64,000 bases of DNA from Coenobita brevimanus (GCA_032717465.1 CM064732.1:25408297-25472296); one strand, 5' to 3'; counted from the first letter of the stretch, positions 36,943-50,044 are shown. The notes: generated from the sequence alone by a model not told the origin. Numbers and translations: made by a program.

Positions 36943-38220
36943 CTGTCAGGACTCTAAAATATCATAAATAATAGCTAATAGCATAGATGTAATCTAGAAG
37001 GATAAGTCAGTCATGGTCAGGCCGGCAGGAAATATCGTCTGCACATTCCCCCTGAAGAATGTGTAGTCTGCATCTCGTGACGTCTGACAGGAATTCACAC
37101 ATACACACACACATACACACACAGGCTTCTAGAACATTTGACAACCGTATAATACACGTGACAGAAGCTCTCATATACGAGAGAGAAGCGAGAAGTCAGA
37201 AGGAATTAGGAGACTGGAGAGGAGAGAGCAGGAAGGGAATCTAGACTCGACAGAGAATAACAGTGGTGTTAAAAGGGGTCAGGCACACGAAGTTAACTTA
37301 TTGTAGAAGACGCGACAACTCAACCAGTTCTACCAGTGCTGAGTAATTTGGTAGCATGATCTCATTTTCTCTCGAGATGGTGAAAAAGAAGTTGTCCGCA
37401 AATTTAAGGTCTTGGGAAAAGAGTACATTGCACGTCTAAGTTTTTGAAGTAATAAATGAAGATAGGCAATTCCTTCTCTCTCGAATACAGTTGCTTCGTA
37501 TACTAAAAAGAACTCATTAGGTTTTGGTGTTTCAAGAGTGAATGAAAACAGCTATCAACCACACCTGTAGAAGTTCACGCTCAGGAATTCCTATTAACTT
37601 TTAGGTTAAACAAAAAATGTGAAAGTCCATCCCACATTATAAATATTGAACAGTTATTTATCAAGATATAATTGGTTTCGAGATGGGGTACTGAGAACTC
37701 CTAACAGCGGCTGTACTACACTAACTTCAAAATTCCTTTAAACGTCTACGGTTCCAAACAAGTGTAAAACCTAGGATTTTTGCCCACTGGATCAACGCCT
37801 TTTAGTTTAGATGCGATTTAATCAAGGTTCTATACTTTTTTGAGACCACATGCAAACGAGATAGCTAACTACAGCTGTACAGTCATAACCGCTAATATTC
37901 TTGTGCACGTTCTGAAGGCTCCGGAAGAAGCGAGACTCCAGTCCATTTCATTAATGGTAATTTGTTATTGACAAAATATGAACTTGGGGGTTTCGAGACG
38001 GTGCAGAAGGAGCTATATATTTATTGACTGCCTGTCAATATGTAAATTATATGCGTTCGCATGTGTGATTATGCATCCAGAATGAGAGCGGGAATGTATA
38101 TGAATTTAGATCAAGGACACGCGGGCAGTAAAGATGAGGGGAAAATCGTATTTGAGCGCATTTATGGACGGGAAAAATATATATATGCGAGGAGGGTGAA
38201 AAATGAGTCGTCGGGTGTGT
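36943..38220. other. No gene recognised
   Basis: Unique-looking sequence with a short (CA)-like stretch at 37098-37124. No frame longer than about 60 codons shows a motif. Confidence 0.6.
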
Positions 38221-38280
38221 GGGGCATGGGGGAGGGAGAGAGGACTGCGGAGGAAAGAGGGAGAGGGAGAGGGAGGAGGG

Positions 38281-38318
<38 letters not shown>

Positions 38319-39608
38319 GGAAAGAGGGGAAGGTGTGTGGGAGACGGTGGTAGGGAAGGTGAGAAGGAGAAATGAATATTGAGGAAAAAGGTGGAAGGGA
38401 GGGACTGACAGATGTGGGAGAGACAGTGGAGGAGTGTTAGGACAACAGTCAAAGAGAGAGGGAGGAGACAGTAAGGAGGGAGGATAAGTAGGAAAGACGG
38501 GAGGAAGGGGATAAAGAATGTGAAGCTAGGGAAGCAGAATAGGGATCTAGGAAGGGAAGGAGAGATAAGGGGGAAGGACATTGGGGCGAGGGTGAAACAG
38601 AAGAGAGGAAAAGTTGGTACTAATGGAAAGATATGGAAGAAAGATAGAAAGGGATTAGGTAATGGGAGATGATAGAGGGTGGGAGACAGGAGGTGAATAA
38701 TTACAGAGGGAAAGAGAATGCGGGGAAGATGGAGGAGAGGGGGAAGGAAGGGAAAAATATTGGGAGAGGGTGGTATGAAAGGATGGAGAGAGAGAGAGAG
38801 AGAGAGAGAGATTGACCGACTATATTGAGACTCCGGTAATTCGGTCCCGTAGATGGAGGAATGGAGTCAGGAGGACGAAAAAAGGAAGGTAATACTGTGG
38901 AAGAAGGAAGTGGCGGGAAGACAGGAGGAGGGCGGGAATGAGGGAGAGAAGCCTGGATGGAAAGAAGTTTGTAGTGGATGGAAAGTGAAGGGAGGGAGTG
39001 GAGTTTGGAGATATGGATGAAGGAAGGTAGTAATTAATAGGAAAAGATGAAGAAGAGAGGTTTGGAAATAGGGGAAGATGAGAGTGGAGGAGGAAAGTAA
39101 GCATAGAGAGTGAATGGAGGATAGGGATGGAGAGAGAGAGAGAGAGAGAGAGGGGGGGATGAGAAAAGATGGATAAAAGAGGGGAAGAAAGGTGTATATT
39201 GAGGAAAAGGAAAGAAGAAGGAAAGTTAGAGAAAAACGCTGAGGAAAAAAGTAAGGTCATTATAGTTGTGCTGAAGGAAGGCAGGATTGCCTACGGATGA
39301 AAGGGAAAGGGTGGAATGGAAAAAAGGTGGGGAGCTGGGGAGGTTCGAATAGATAGGAAATTGAGGGGAAAAAGTAAGAACAAGGAGATAAGGAGAGGAG
39401 GGAGGGGGTTAGGGAAGGATGAAGAGATTAAAAAGCTAAATATTTGTGTGTAACACTAGTGTGGTAAAGCATAAGCAGGAGAAGGAATGAGGAAAGAGAG
39501 GGAAGGAATCAGGGAAGGAAGAGAAAACGGAAGCAGAATAGATAATAGGAGGGGTAAACGGGAAGAGAGAAAGGGGACGACGTGTGGAAAGGAAGGGAAA
39601 AGGGCTCA
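38221..39608. repeat. 1.4-kb polypurine tract with (AG)n cores
   Basis: G/A-rich plus strand (GGAAGG, GAGAGA) with (AG)n at 38284-38314, 38784-38812 and 39130-39151. No genuine coding signal. Confidence 0.88.
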
Positions 39609-39619
39609 TTACATTATTG

Positions 39620-39945
39620 TTTACTATTATTCTTCTATCCTCTACATTTCGTCATTTCCTTCCCCGTTTCTTCTCATCTTCATCATCTCTACCATTTCTA
39701 TTCCCCTCCTCTCCTCCTCCTCTCCCACACCTCATATCCCATCCCTCCCTCTCCTCTTCTCCCTCCATTCAGTTGTCCCTCTCCCTCCCTTCCCCCTCCA
39801 TTCCATTGCCCCTCTCTCTCCCTTCCCTTCCCCTCTCCATCGTTCTAATCTTCCTTCTCTTTACTTTCATCAATTCTCCTACTCCCCCTTCTCTTCTTCT
39901 TCTGTTTTTTCTTCTTCTACTTTTTCTTCCTCTTCCTCCTCCTGA
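39620..39945. repeat. Polypyrimidine tract
   Basis: Abrupt change from the preceding purine tract to C/T-rich sequence (TCCCTCTCC, TTCTTCTTC) on the same strand. Confidence 0.88.
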
Positions 39946-40051
39946 GAGAGATGTGAGATATGCAATCAGTAATCTTAAGGTACAGACTCCGCCAAAGAAA
40001 CTAACCCCAAAGGCCATCATGTATACCAGATTCATACTCTGCTGAGTATAT

Positions 40052-41060
40052 TAATGTTCCACATAAAACTGTGCAGAATAACTGCATCGAAATACTTGGT
40101 CATGTTGTCATTGGCGTCAATGGTTATCTGGAGGGGTTTGGGCGTGCTGTCTGGTAAATTCTGGAAGTATTCTGCAATCGTCTTTGACCCACATGCTGTG
40201 AGTCTCACCCACCAGTCGAGGCACTGACCTGGTCTTGCATGTTGTAAGTCTGTCCTTCATATATTTCCATGCATTTTCGATGACATTCAAATCCGAAGTT
40301 TCATGGCCAATCCATCACTTCAGTGACATGATCTGAGAGGAATTTCCTAGCCCTTTTTGCCTTGCGACATGGGGCAGAGTCCTGCATAAAATGTGTGCAA
40401 CCTTGAATGTCATAAAATTGCAGGAAGTTGTTGCCCTGCACCTGCGTGAACCGGTCAGCATTCATCATCGTGTTTTTAGGTAGGAAGTACAGGCCTCCAC
40501 TGCCATCTTCCTCACTAAACAACTTAAACCATCACGCTATCACTGTGCTTGACTGACATTCCAAGGCCTCCTTACCCGCCTAGTACGACGACGAAAACAC
40601 ATAAAGTGCTCCCATCAGAGAACATCACTTTTCTCCAGTCCCCTGAAGCCCAATATTTGTATTTTCTTGCAAAATCAGGGCGTTACTGCCTCCTTTGTTT
40701 GGTCAGAAGTAGTTTCTTGGCTGGCAAACGTGATGGCAAGTTCAGGTCCTTTGCAGCTGGTGAGGGATGGTGCGGATAGACGCCTTGTAGGAGCTTTGGA
40801 TGATTAACTTTGATATACGTAACCACAGTATCAGGAGATTAAAACACCTCACGCCTTAGTAGGACTGTCTGTAGCCGTTCGTATTGCTTTGTCATCCTAG
40901 ACAGGGTTTTCTTGGTGAGACAACATCTGGTGGGAGGCTAAGGGCATTCTCATTGCCGACCGTTCTGACTACATTATTCGTTGTGCTATTTCTTTGGTAG
41001 GGATGTTCTGCTTCCTGGCGAAAAGGCAAGCCTTTTAATTTTTTTCCACTAGTTCAATCG
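40052..41060 (-). pseudogene. Tc1/mariner-type transposase pseudogene
   Basis: Minus-strand reading, with several frame breaks, gives KKLLLTKQRRQ and WRKVMFSDGSTLCVF (first catalytic D region). It continues with GCTHFMQDSAPCRKAKRARK (second D, in the QD block) and, after a frameshift at VMDWP, SDLNVIENAWKYMKDRL (catalytic E). This is the DDE pattern of Tc1-like cut-and-paste transposases. Terminal inverted repeats were not found. Dead copy. Confidence 0.85.
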
Positions 41061-41500
41061 GAGGAACCCATATCTAATTACAATAACATCAAATACAGTG
41101 GGAAGCAATATCCAAGGGTTCTGGCAGAGTGAAATCTGCAATACTACCCCATAGCTCAGTTAGTAGGTTAGGCATAAACACAGCATTCGCTTGAAGCAAG
41201 CCTAGAGGGAAGGCATATGTCACCAGACAGAAATCGAGCTGATAGTATGGCATGCATTTCAAATGAACCAGGCCACTCCAGGCCATTGCACTTTGAGGCA
41301 GAGTGGCAAAGTTCTTTTGCATTGTTTATAAATAAAACACTGAACCAGTCAAAACATCTCCAAACATTTTAACGGAACTACAGAGTGAAGTATCAAAGCC
41401 TCTTACCGAAATTTTCAACTTGTCACTAATGAGCAGTAAAGTACCACACAAATGTTAGTAGTCAAATGTAAAGGCAATATAATACAAACACACATAATCC
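41061..41500. other. No gene recognised
   Basis: AT-rich. A 77-codon minus frame at 41089-41322 has no motif. Confidence 0.5.
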
Positions 41501-41865
41501 CAACCAGAAAACTACTGTCCATAACATAATGGAGAGATATGAAAGACAAATTTGTGAAACAATTAGAATCAAATAAGCTCATCAAAAAGTTGCAACATGG
41601 TTTTCGGAATAGGTATTTTGCTTCATGAAACTATTGGATTTTTTCAATGATATACTGACAATACACAGCAAGATTAAATGCACTAATGATGTCTTCCTCA
41701 ATTACCAAAAGGCATCTAGCTATGTTCCACACAAAAGAGTCCTGAAGTTACATGCAAATGAGTTAAATGGCAGTATCCTCGGGTGGATCGAAAATTTTCT
41801 TACATGACGGTAAGAAGTAGTAGTAATAAATGGAAAAGAAGTTGACTGTAGGTGTTGGCGTCACA
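41500..41865 (+). pseudogene. LINE family F RT fragment (CR1/Rex1-like)
   Basis: Frames read KDKFVKQLESNKLIKKLQHGF, then DVFLNYQKASSYVPHKRVLK, NGSILGWIENFLT and VVVINGKEVD. This is the order found in CR1/Rex1-type RTs (family pattern DFQKAFDKVPHKRL, WIENFLTGRKQ, VVINGE). One frameshift near 41625. Its C-terminal part may be the separate piece at 46.9 kb. Confidence 0.78.
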
Positions 41866-42061
41866 CACACAAATGCACAGCACACATGTAATGTGTGCTT
41901 CTCAGACATGTAGGAACGAGCTTATACTGGCTGAGGTAGAACAAAAGATTAAAACAGCTATGATATTTAATGAGTTGAGCAGGGCTAAGCAAAAATCCAG
42001 ATGACTCTGAAATATGTCGCCATCTGGGTTCGGGTTGAAAAATATCCAGCCTTAATGGATT

Positions 42062-42072
42062 TACCTGCTCTG

Positions 42073-42154
<82 letters not shown>
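42062..42154. repeat. Compound (CT)n(TA)n microsatellite
   Basis: CT tract to 42098, then TA tract to 42154, adjoining the 3' end of LINE E. Confidence 0.96.
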
Positions 42155-42157
<3 letters not shown>

Positions 42158-42159
42158 GC

Positions 42160-43015
42160 GAGCAAGAAGGAACCAATGGCCACGAGCTCGCAATTATTGT
42201 TCCTTACAATAGACAAACATAACACAGGAGAATCAATTTCAGGATCCGATCATTTCGAGATGCCTGGACACACTGCGCTTGAAAGACTGGAGATCATAGG
42301 AAGCAGGGAATACACACAGAGGGAGACAGTTCCAGAGTTGACCCGTTGCATGAATGAAGGACTAGGAGTAACGGTTAACTCTTGCATTAGAGAGTTGGAC
42401 AGAAAAGGGATGAGAGTTTGCTGCTACACGGGTGCTACGCGCCCGTCGTAGAGGTGGAGGAATGCATGCAGACAGTTCAGAGAAGCAATGACCATTGAAG
42501 CAGCGACAGAAAAGAGATAAAGATGCAACAATGAGGCGAAGAGACAGAGGTTGAAGGACGTCAGTAAGAGGAGGAGAGTTAATGAGACGAATAGCCTTTC
42601 ACTCCATCCTATTGAGAGGAGCGCTATGAGGGGAGCATCCCCATTCATGAGAGTTGTACTCTAAACAGGGGCAGATAAAACCCCTGTATAGAGTCAACAA
42701 TTGTGCAGGGGTAAAGAAGGAACGGAGTCGGCTTAGCACACCTAATCTCTTGGAAGCAGATTTTACAAGAGATGTAATATGATCTTTCCAAGATAAGTCC
42801 CGTGTAAATGAAACACCAAGCATGTTCAAGGATGATGCAGGATTAAACTGAGTATTATTAAACATTAGTGGGTATACCTGTGGAAGATTTTGTCAGGTTG
42901 ATAAGTGTAAAAACTGAGTCTTTGATGCACTAAAAATAACCAGATTATTTTTACCCCAGTCAGAGATACGAGCCAAGTCATATAATAGGTGTGCCATAGC
43001 CTCATCCCTTGTTTG
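42160..43015 (-). mobile_element. LINE family E, 5'-truncated RT C-terminus
   Basis: Minus-strand reading gives ARISDWGKNNLVIFSASKTQ, LNMLGVSFTRDLSWKDHI, LYRGFICPCLEYNSHEWG, PPLTDVLQPLSLRR and AFIHATGQLWN-type tail words (FIHATGQLWNCLPLCVFP). This is the conserved C-terminal region of Jockey/I-type LINE proteins. The EN and catalytic RT parts are missing, as expected for 5' truncation. It is largely open over 42599-42865. Confidence 0.83.
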
Positions 43016-43035
43016 TTAAAGTAACAGCTGAGATG

Positions 43036-43037
<2 letters not shown>

Positions 43038-43077
<40 letters not shown>
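43038..43077. repeat. (TG)n microsatellite
   Basis: Perfect TG tract next to the truncation point of LINE E. Confidence 0.95.
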
Positions 43078-43082
<5 letters not shown>

Positions 43083-43451
43083 ATCAAAGTTATTTATTAG
43101 GTATATTAAAGGATGTCAATGTAAATATGTTCCAAGCCCCCTGTTCAGTTAACTTCAGTATCGAGCTGCCTTTTTTATTGTATTCTGGCTCTCATTAATA
43201 GTTTTTCTTCATCTTAGGAAGTACGTACCTGTAGGCAGGAGTTTTAAGAGTTCATTTAGATCAGTGGTTCCCAAAGTGGGAGGTGGAAAGATGCAGAGTG
43301 GAGGTGAGGTACCATGGGACCGTGAGGAAAAAGGGGACGGTAGGGGGGGCGGCAGGGTGGCATCAAAACCAAGTAAGCATTTTTTCTTTTTTTACAAAAT
43401 CAGTACAACAAAATCTAAGTCACAAACACTTAAGTGGCATGTATGCTTTAC

Positions 43452-43483
43452 CAAAAAAAAAAAAAAAAAAAATTATGCACGAA

Positions 43484-43517
<34 letters not shown>
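43452..43517. repeat. Poly(A)-poly(T) inverted hairpin
   Basis: CC plus about 19 A, a 14-base spacer ending ACGAAAG, then about 30 T plus GG. The two runs are complementary. Confidence 0.9.
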
Positions 43518-43689
43518 GTTCGACGTCGTAATTAAAAGTTTGAATGTCTTCTTTATATCTTGGTAACGTGGCCTGGGCACGATAGGCACTACAAGCTAGT
43601 GGCCAGCTAGTCAGACAGCAGACACCGTGGGGTGTTCATTCCGTAAGGGCTGGTAACGTAAGTATGAACACAGTTCTATCTACCGATCT

Positions 43690-45715
43690 ATTGCCAAATG
43701 CCTTAATCCTGTAAGGAGTGGCAACAATCAAATCGCCTCCATATCGCCCTGTCCCCCTCCATTTCACTGCCCTGCTCCCGGCTCACACACCCCTCTCTCA
43801 TGTACCTCTTCACTCCATCCCTCCATCTCATCCTTTGCCTCCCCCCTCCCCCTCCCCCCCATCTCACTCACATACATTTTCCTCGTCAGTCTCTCACTCT
43901 CCATCCTCTCCACATGGCCAAACCACATCAGTATGTTTCTCCTAACGCTTCCTATCACATCCGCATCCACACCACAACACTCCTTCATTTCCTCATTCGT
44001 CAGTCTGTCTCTCTATGTGACTCCACATGCTCCTCTCAAGGAACTCATTTCCACTGTTCTCAATATTGACTTCTGTCCCTCCAACAAGGTCCAAGCTTCA
44101 CTTCCATACTTTAGAGATGGTATCACAATACTGTCATGTAGTAACTTTTCACTTCCATGCTCACTTCCCTGTTTCTTATCACTGCTTTCAAGGAACCAGC
44201 AACCCATCTTCCTTGTTGCATCCTTTCAAGCACTTCACCTGCCAAACTTCCATCCTTACTCATCACACTACCCAGGTACTTAAACGCACTCACACTTTCC
44301 ATTTCCTCCACATAGAACCTCACTGTACATTCATTGACTTCGCTTCTCTTGAAGACCATAACTTTACTCTTCCCTACATTCACCTTTAGATTCCATTTCT
44401 TACACACTCTCCCAAACTCATCCACCAAGCTTTGCAGCTTCCCTTCGTCTTCACTTAACAACACAGTATCATCTGCAAACAACAGTTTCCAAACACTGCC
44501 CTCTCTCATTAGGGCCGCTCCAACATCCACTGCCCTACCTTGTATCTCTTTAATTACCCCTTCCATATACAGATTGGACAATCATTGAGATATGACACAT
44601 TCCTGTTTCAATCCAACCTTCAAATAGAAAAATTCACTCAGTTCACTATCCACACGCAGTGAAGCCTTAGCACCCTCATATATACTCTTCACAGCATTCA
44701 ACAACTTGCCATCAACTCCATACATTCTTAAAACTTTCCACAATCCTTGTCTATTCACCCTGTCATATGCTTTCTCCAAATCCATGAAGGCCGCATACAA
44801 GTTCTTTCCCTGCTCTAGAAACTTTTCCACTGAAAAGCTAAGAATGAATATCTGATCTACACAAACTCTTCCCTTCCTAAAACCTTCCTGTTCTTCTCCA
44901 ATTAATTCCTCTGTTATTTCCCTAACTCTGTCAGTATGTATCCTGCCATATACATTTCCTATTACACTAAGAAGACAAATACCCCTATGATAACCACATA
45001 CTTCTTTTCCCCCTTTTCCTTTGTACAGGGGAATAATTATACTTGACTACCAATCCTCCGGGACTCTACCTTCCACCCAGGCCAATCTGCACATCTTCCA
45101 CATCCATTCTACTGCTATCTTTCCCCCATGCTTCAGCATTTCACCACACACTCCATCAATTCCTGAGGCTTTCCCCAATCTAACTTTCTTCATTGCTTCC
45201 ACAACTTCCATCCTACTGATTTCTTCTTCTCTTCTCTCACATCCCTCCTTCTCCCAGCCATTCCCCAGCTACTTACACTCGCATTACTATCATTCTCTAT
45301 GTCCAACAATACCCTAAAGTGTTCCCTCCATCTCCTCACATTTTCTCCACCACTAGTAATCTACCATTTTGATCTTTCACTCCCTAACGAACTCCTTTGA
45401 CCCCCTGTCTAACTCTCTTTACCTCTCTCCAGAACATTTTCTTACGTTTCCTCCACTTTACAGTCAAATTCCTTCCAAAATCCTCATCCACTCTCTTCTT
45501 ACTCTCTCTTACCAGTCTTTTCACCTCTCTATTCCTCTCTATATATAACTCTCTTATCCGTCTATCAACTTCTTCCACACCCCTGTTTCTCATCCAGTCA
45601 CTATATACTTTCTTCTTTTGTGCCACAGCCTCTCTCACCTCATCATTCCACTGCGCTGTTCCTTGCATCCCCTTTAGTCTTCTCTTCTCCCCACACACCA
45701 CCTGACATGTCAAGT
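43690..45715 (-). mobile_element. RTE-like LINE, copy 2 (5'-truncated)
   Basis: Same family as 33838-36942, starting in the EN-RT linker (EKRRLKGMQGTAQWNDEVRE at 45.7 kb). It passes through LYAAFMDLEKAYDRVNRQGL (44.75 kb), LLFADDTVLLSEDEGKL (44.47 kb), YGSEAWTLLEGQ (44.1 kb) and WFGHVERMESERLTRKMYV (43.88 kb). Frameshifts are at about 44.58 and 44.15 kb. The 3' end reads GGCATTTGGCAATAGATCG. Non-functional. Confidence 0.9.
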
Positions 45716-46885
45716 TAATGTATATCTTGCCATGTAACTCTAATAATCTCTTGGAATTGGTACAGTATAAAGCTGCTTTAGGTAGAATATATGGCGTTAT
45801 TCACCATGGCACGTAGGCCACAAAGGGCACTACAAATAACTTTGCAAAGCAGAGATCACGGAGATATCCACTGTTGCAATAGTTTATTCATTATTCAATG
45901 CAATAAATATACGTAGTTTAGTTTTCAATTTCCTCTAATGAATTCTGAAATTAATATGCTATTCTTACCTGAGCGTTTTCCAGATTTAAAAACCATCATT
46001 TTGCTTCTGCCATCTCTTAGTGTAGAACTTTATATAGTTCATGGTATTCTGGAGGCTAGTAAGCTAAAAGCTTTCCATTTTTTATTCAATTACAGGTTCA
46101 CAACTTTTCAGTCTCAATTTTATAATCATTATCTTTTCATTAGGCTATAAGAATGAAGCCAGTTTAAGTTTTCACCAATACAAATACTGTATTTTAATTG
46201 CTATTTGGTCTATTATCTAAGTTCATTAGCATATAATGCAATGATATGTACTTTACCATGCACTTTAAATTACATATTCAACTTCACACAGAAATACTGC
46301 CAATGCTAGAATATCCATTAGTGTGTGTGTCAAGAAGTAATTGGTTTAATAAATAATTATACACGGTATATATATTTGTTTACTGATTTAATTCTCTAAA
46401 TATAGCTTTGCATGTGGCTTTAAAATGCTTGCTGGCCACCCCCCCCATGTGGGGTGGTAGGAGTATGGGGACCCCCTAAATAGCCTATCCCCTCCCCCCC
46501 AAGGAAAACTGAAATGACGCCCCTGCTTTCTCCAAACTAATGAAAAACGAAGTTGGTCGATTTATAATTACCGTCCTCGTAAAGAAACGATCATATACAC
46601 ACACAGTCATACACATACACAGCTTGATGATTATTATATCTATTTATCTATAGATAGAGAGATAGGTAGATAGTTCGATAGATAGACATAAATATATAGA
46701 TATAGACAGATAAATTTAGATATAGAGGTAGACAGATAGATAGTTATACATATAGACTGATAGACAGATAGTTATCGAGAGAGATCTTATCCACTGCTTA
46801 ATTCAGCCCAAACATGACATATACATTTCCATGTACATAAGTATAAAGTGCTTTAAGATCCCCAGTAAAACGTAAGGGCCAGTTA
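45716..46885. other. No gene; GATA-like patch
   Basis: AT-rich unique sequence. A C/G-run block at 46440-46530 ends ACGCCCCTG (possible transposon end). Irregular (TAGA)n lies at 46640-46785. Confidence 0.55.
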
Positions 46886-47390
46886 TGGTATAAATAACAT
46901 AAAGCTTGATAATGTAAACTATGAAAAAGACCTACGAGTGATAAAAACAAGCGATCTGATACCAAGCCAGCAGTGTACAGAGGCTGTAAAAAATAGTTTT
47001 CATATTGTAGGCAGAGTGTTTTCAAATAAATATGAATATATTGTCATCATCTTGTATGATTCCCTAGTACGCTCTTACTTGGAGCACTGTGTCCAGTTTC
47101 GACCACATTATTATAAAAAAAGATATGGACAAACTCGAGACAGTACAGCAAAAGGTGAAAAAAATTATACCTAGATTGAAGGATGAACCAGATGAGGAAC
47201 ATGTAGAAGAGTTGAATCTCTTTATCTTTAACAAGCGCTGACCACTGGGGGATTTAAGTCAAGTACACAAAAACTTCAAATGACATTGTAATATGACTGT
47301 CGGAAAGTACTTCACAGCATGGTAAAATGAATGCCGAAAAGCACTTCAAAACAATAAAATATGAATGTCGTAAATTATTTTACAGTAGGT
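46886..47390 (+). pseudogene. LINE family F RT C-terminus
   Basis: Reads NYEKDLRVIKTSDLIPSQQC, ILYDSLVRSYLEHCVQFRPH, then after a frameshift LETVQQKVKKIIPRLKDEP. This corresponds to the CR1/Rex1 pattern DLGV...QC, [20 protein letters not shown], LEKVQ. It has the same orientation and complementary extent to the piece at 41.5 kb. Confidence 0.8.
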
Positions 47391-48370
47391 CGGTTGAATT
47401 TATATTAGAAGCATTTGACTTAAAACTGTTGACAGAATTTCCACTCACATAAAACTGTAGTGGTTCCTTTGTAGCACTGTAAACATATTGAAGAATTTGC
47501 CTGTTATTGAGGAAAACTGATACAGTTCTAAAGTTTAAAAAACAGTTAAATAACGATTTGTTTTCTAATCCACATAATAGCATATTCTCATCTATATAAT
47601 ATATTTACTAGTTAAAAATTTTCTACAGTCCAAAACTTGGAAAGCATATCAAGTAACCATGGAACAACATCGACATGTTTGTTATAATGCCTAAAGTTGT
47701 TCCCTGGTTAGGAGAGGATGAAAATGGTTTCCTTTCATCCTTTCCTATGAAACTTCCAGGACAGCTTTTGTATGCTGCGGGGGGTTCCTATTCCCCATAT
47801 CCTGTTGGTTTCTGCTTAAGATTTTGGTGAATGGGGGGAGCCATATTATTTTCCAGTCCTTGCTTTTGGGAGATAGAACAGTTACGTCAGTCTTAACCTA
47901 ACTTTTAACAAGGAGCCTCGAGATGACTAATATGTATGCGGTTGTCTGCTTTTCTCAGTACTCCGTTACACTTCCTCTGCCTCCTCCTCTTTTTGAGCTT
48001 TTTTTTTTTCTCTCTGAGTGAGCCAGTTCTTCTCTCACAAATCAGCTTTATCCACATGGTGAGCCGGGAGTCGGGGAAGATGGGTGAGAGGAAAGGAGGA
48101 GATGAGGGACGGGAGGACTGAGAAAAGAAGATGTTACGATGGAGAAATCTGGCTCAGCACAAAAAGGACGGGGTGGGGTGATGAAGAGAGGGAGGAGAGG
48201 GTCGAGGAAGAAGATGATGGAGTGGGGAAGATGAGAAAATAAAGAAAATGTGGAGGACTGAGTGGGAGGATAGAGGTTAAATAATGTTGGGGTGGAGAAG
48301 GTGTTGAGGATAGAGAGATATACAGGTGTAGGAAGGAGGGTCCGATGGAGGAAGAAGAGGAAGATTAGAA
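47391..48370. other. No gene; GA-rich right part
   Basis: AT-rich to about 47.93 kb, then T-rich and G/A-rich low-complexity sequence. No domain is recognised. Confidence 0.55.
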
Positions 48371-48756
48371 GTTGTGAAGGTGAGGCAAATGCGATAGAGG
48401 TGAAGGGGTGAGGGTGGGGCAGGTGAGGGTGGGACAGATGAGGTGTGAGGGTGGAGTAGTTGTGAAAGTGGAGGCGTGAAAGGGGGAGGGGCAGATGTGT
48501 TGAGTGAAGATCACGTAACCATCATTCCGGGTTCGAATGCCTAAGAAAGGTTTTCCTGAAGAAGGTAATGTCTGCCGGCTGAGCCACTGGTTTAAGTCGC
48601 CCTTAGGTGTAGCACTCGGAGGTTGTACGGAGGTTTTTCCCTACAGCGATTTAGGATTCTTCCTTATCACTTTTATCTCTTCCTGTGTTCCCTCCTGTTA
48701 TTCTATTAATGTCGTGTCGTGTACCTTCAACCACCCGTTTTATCAGTCATTCATGC
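48371..48756 (+). repeat. Left arm of large inverted repeat
   Basis: The 386-bp arm is the near-exact reverse complement of 50045-50430, with only scattered substitutions seen by eye. It spans G-rich minisatellite-like sequence, a CCGGGTTCGAATGCC word and the tail GTGTCGTGTACCTTCAACC. On the minus strand a TGGCTCAGCCGG A-box-like and ATTCGAACCC B-box-like pair lie about 50 bp apart. Confidence 0.92.
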
Positions 48757-50044
48757 ATGACGTGGCTATTCTCGCAGTGATAATCTCCGTTTGCACGCAT
48801 GCATGTTTGCAGCTCTGTTCACCTCCGTGTACTCCATATGCGTGTATGGTGTATGCAATCCCCGCATCCTTCGTACACGTACACCACAGGTTTAGCTAGT
48901 TCGCTCGGAAAAGGTAACCACAAAAATTGGTTTTCCTATGTTTGTTTCTTCATACCAATGAAGCAATGAATGCAGAAATATTTTACCTAGATGTTTAGCT
49001 GTTTACATATATTAAGTTTTGTAAATATATTTCCTCTCTTATAGGGGAGTAGCCAGGATTTTGGAGCAATGCGGACCAAGTCAGACATCAGTGGCTTCCA
49101 ACCTTTCGAGTTATGACTCTTCAGAGATTCCAAATGGCTATCACGGAGGCCTGCAGTGACTTCTGTGACCTTTTTAGAAGGAATCATAATATTTTCTAGT
49201 CTTTCACAGCCACCCTCGTATTTCGTACAACTTATTCACCTATGAGTGAGGGGCCATGGCCATGTGGCCCAGTGGCGTTTCCAGCACCTGGCGGCCGATA
49301 AATCATCTGTAGTAGCAAAAAGGTCAGTGAGCAGACTCGAATGAGGGCCCCTTTCAAGGGGGAAAGTCAGTGAAAACTGTTCTCTTAAACAAATAGTGGG
49401 TACGACCGTAAGAAGTATTTGGAGCACTTAAGGAAGTAAAATATATATTTTATATTTACGAAAATTTTTGCTTCCCACCTTCTGTATACCGAAACCCCTT
49501 CGGTCTCTTGCGTAATTATTCTGAAAAATAGGTAGTCCCCCTTGACTGTTCACGAGAAACGAAAGATGAATATGTTGTATATGGAACGTTTGGGCACTGG
49601 TAAAGCTCGGACAGAAGTGCGAAAATTAGTCTTCCGAATACCAGCTTTCGCATGAGGAAGATGCAGCTATCCATGAGTACGATGGCACTGACAAAGTATG
49701 CAACACCATACATTATAAATTCAAAACCGTACTTTCAAAAGTTTAAAAACATAAAAATACTTTCAAAAGCCGTAACATCGGTGTGCATGGCCGTAGAGAT
49801 CTATGACCGCGCCCTGGGGTGCCTGGAAAACGTTTGACACGGGCCAGAAAAAGAAGCAAAATTGTCACAGGTAAGGAAATCAGTTCAAGTGATAGAAGGA
49901 GGAGTAGGAGGAGGAGGAGGAAGAGGTGTTGGTGTTGGCGGAGGAGAAGAATGACGCGAGGGAGGGAGGGATGAATGGATCTGGACACGAAGAAAAATAA
50001 AGGCAAAAGTGAACATAAGAGAAAAGTAAGACGGGTAGGTGGTG
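48757..50044. other. 1.29-kb spacer of inverted repeat
   Basis: No recognised gene. It includes a GGAGGAGGAGG patch near 49900. Confidence 0.6.

Noticed and set aside
41089..41110. TACAGTGGG word as a Tc1 terminal repeat next to the transposase pseudogene
   Set aside because: Its orientation points away from the transposase and no matching partner was found on the other side.
48510..48620. Possible tRNA gene in the inverted-repeat arm
   Set aside because: A- and B-box-like words are present, but no acceptor stem or cloverleaf could be drawn; at most a tRNA-derived SINE head.
48537..48899. Conserved 120-codon frame shared with 49743-50264 on the other strand
   Set aside because: The shared part is just the inverted-repeat arm. 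The similarity reflects recent DNA duplication rather than protein conservation.
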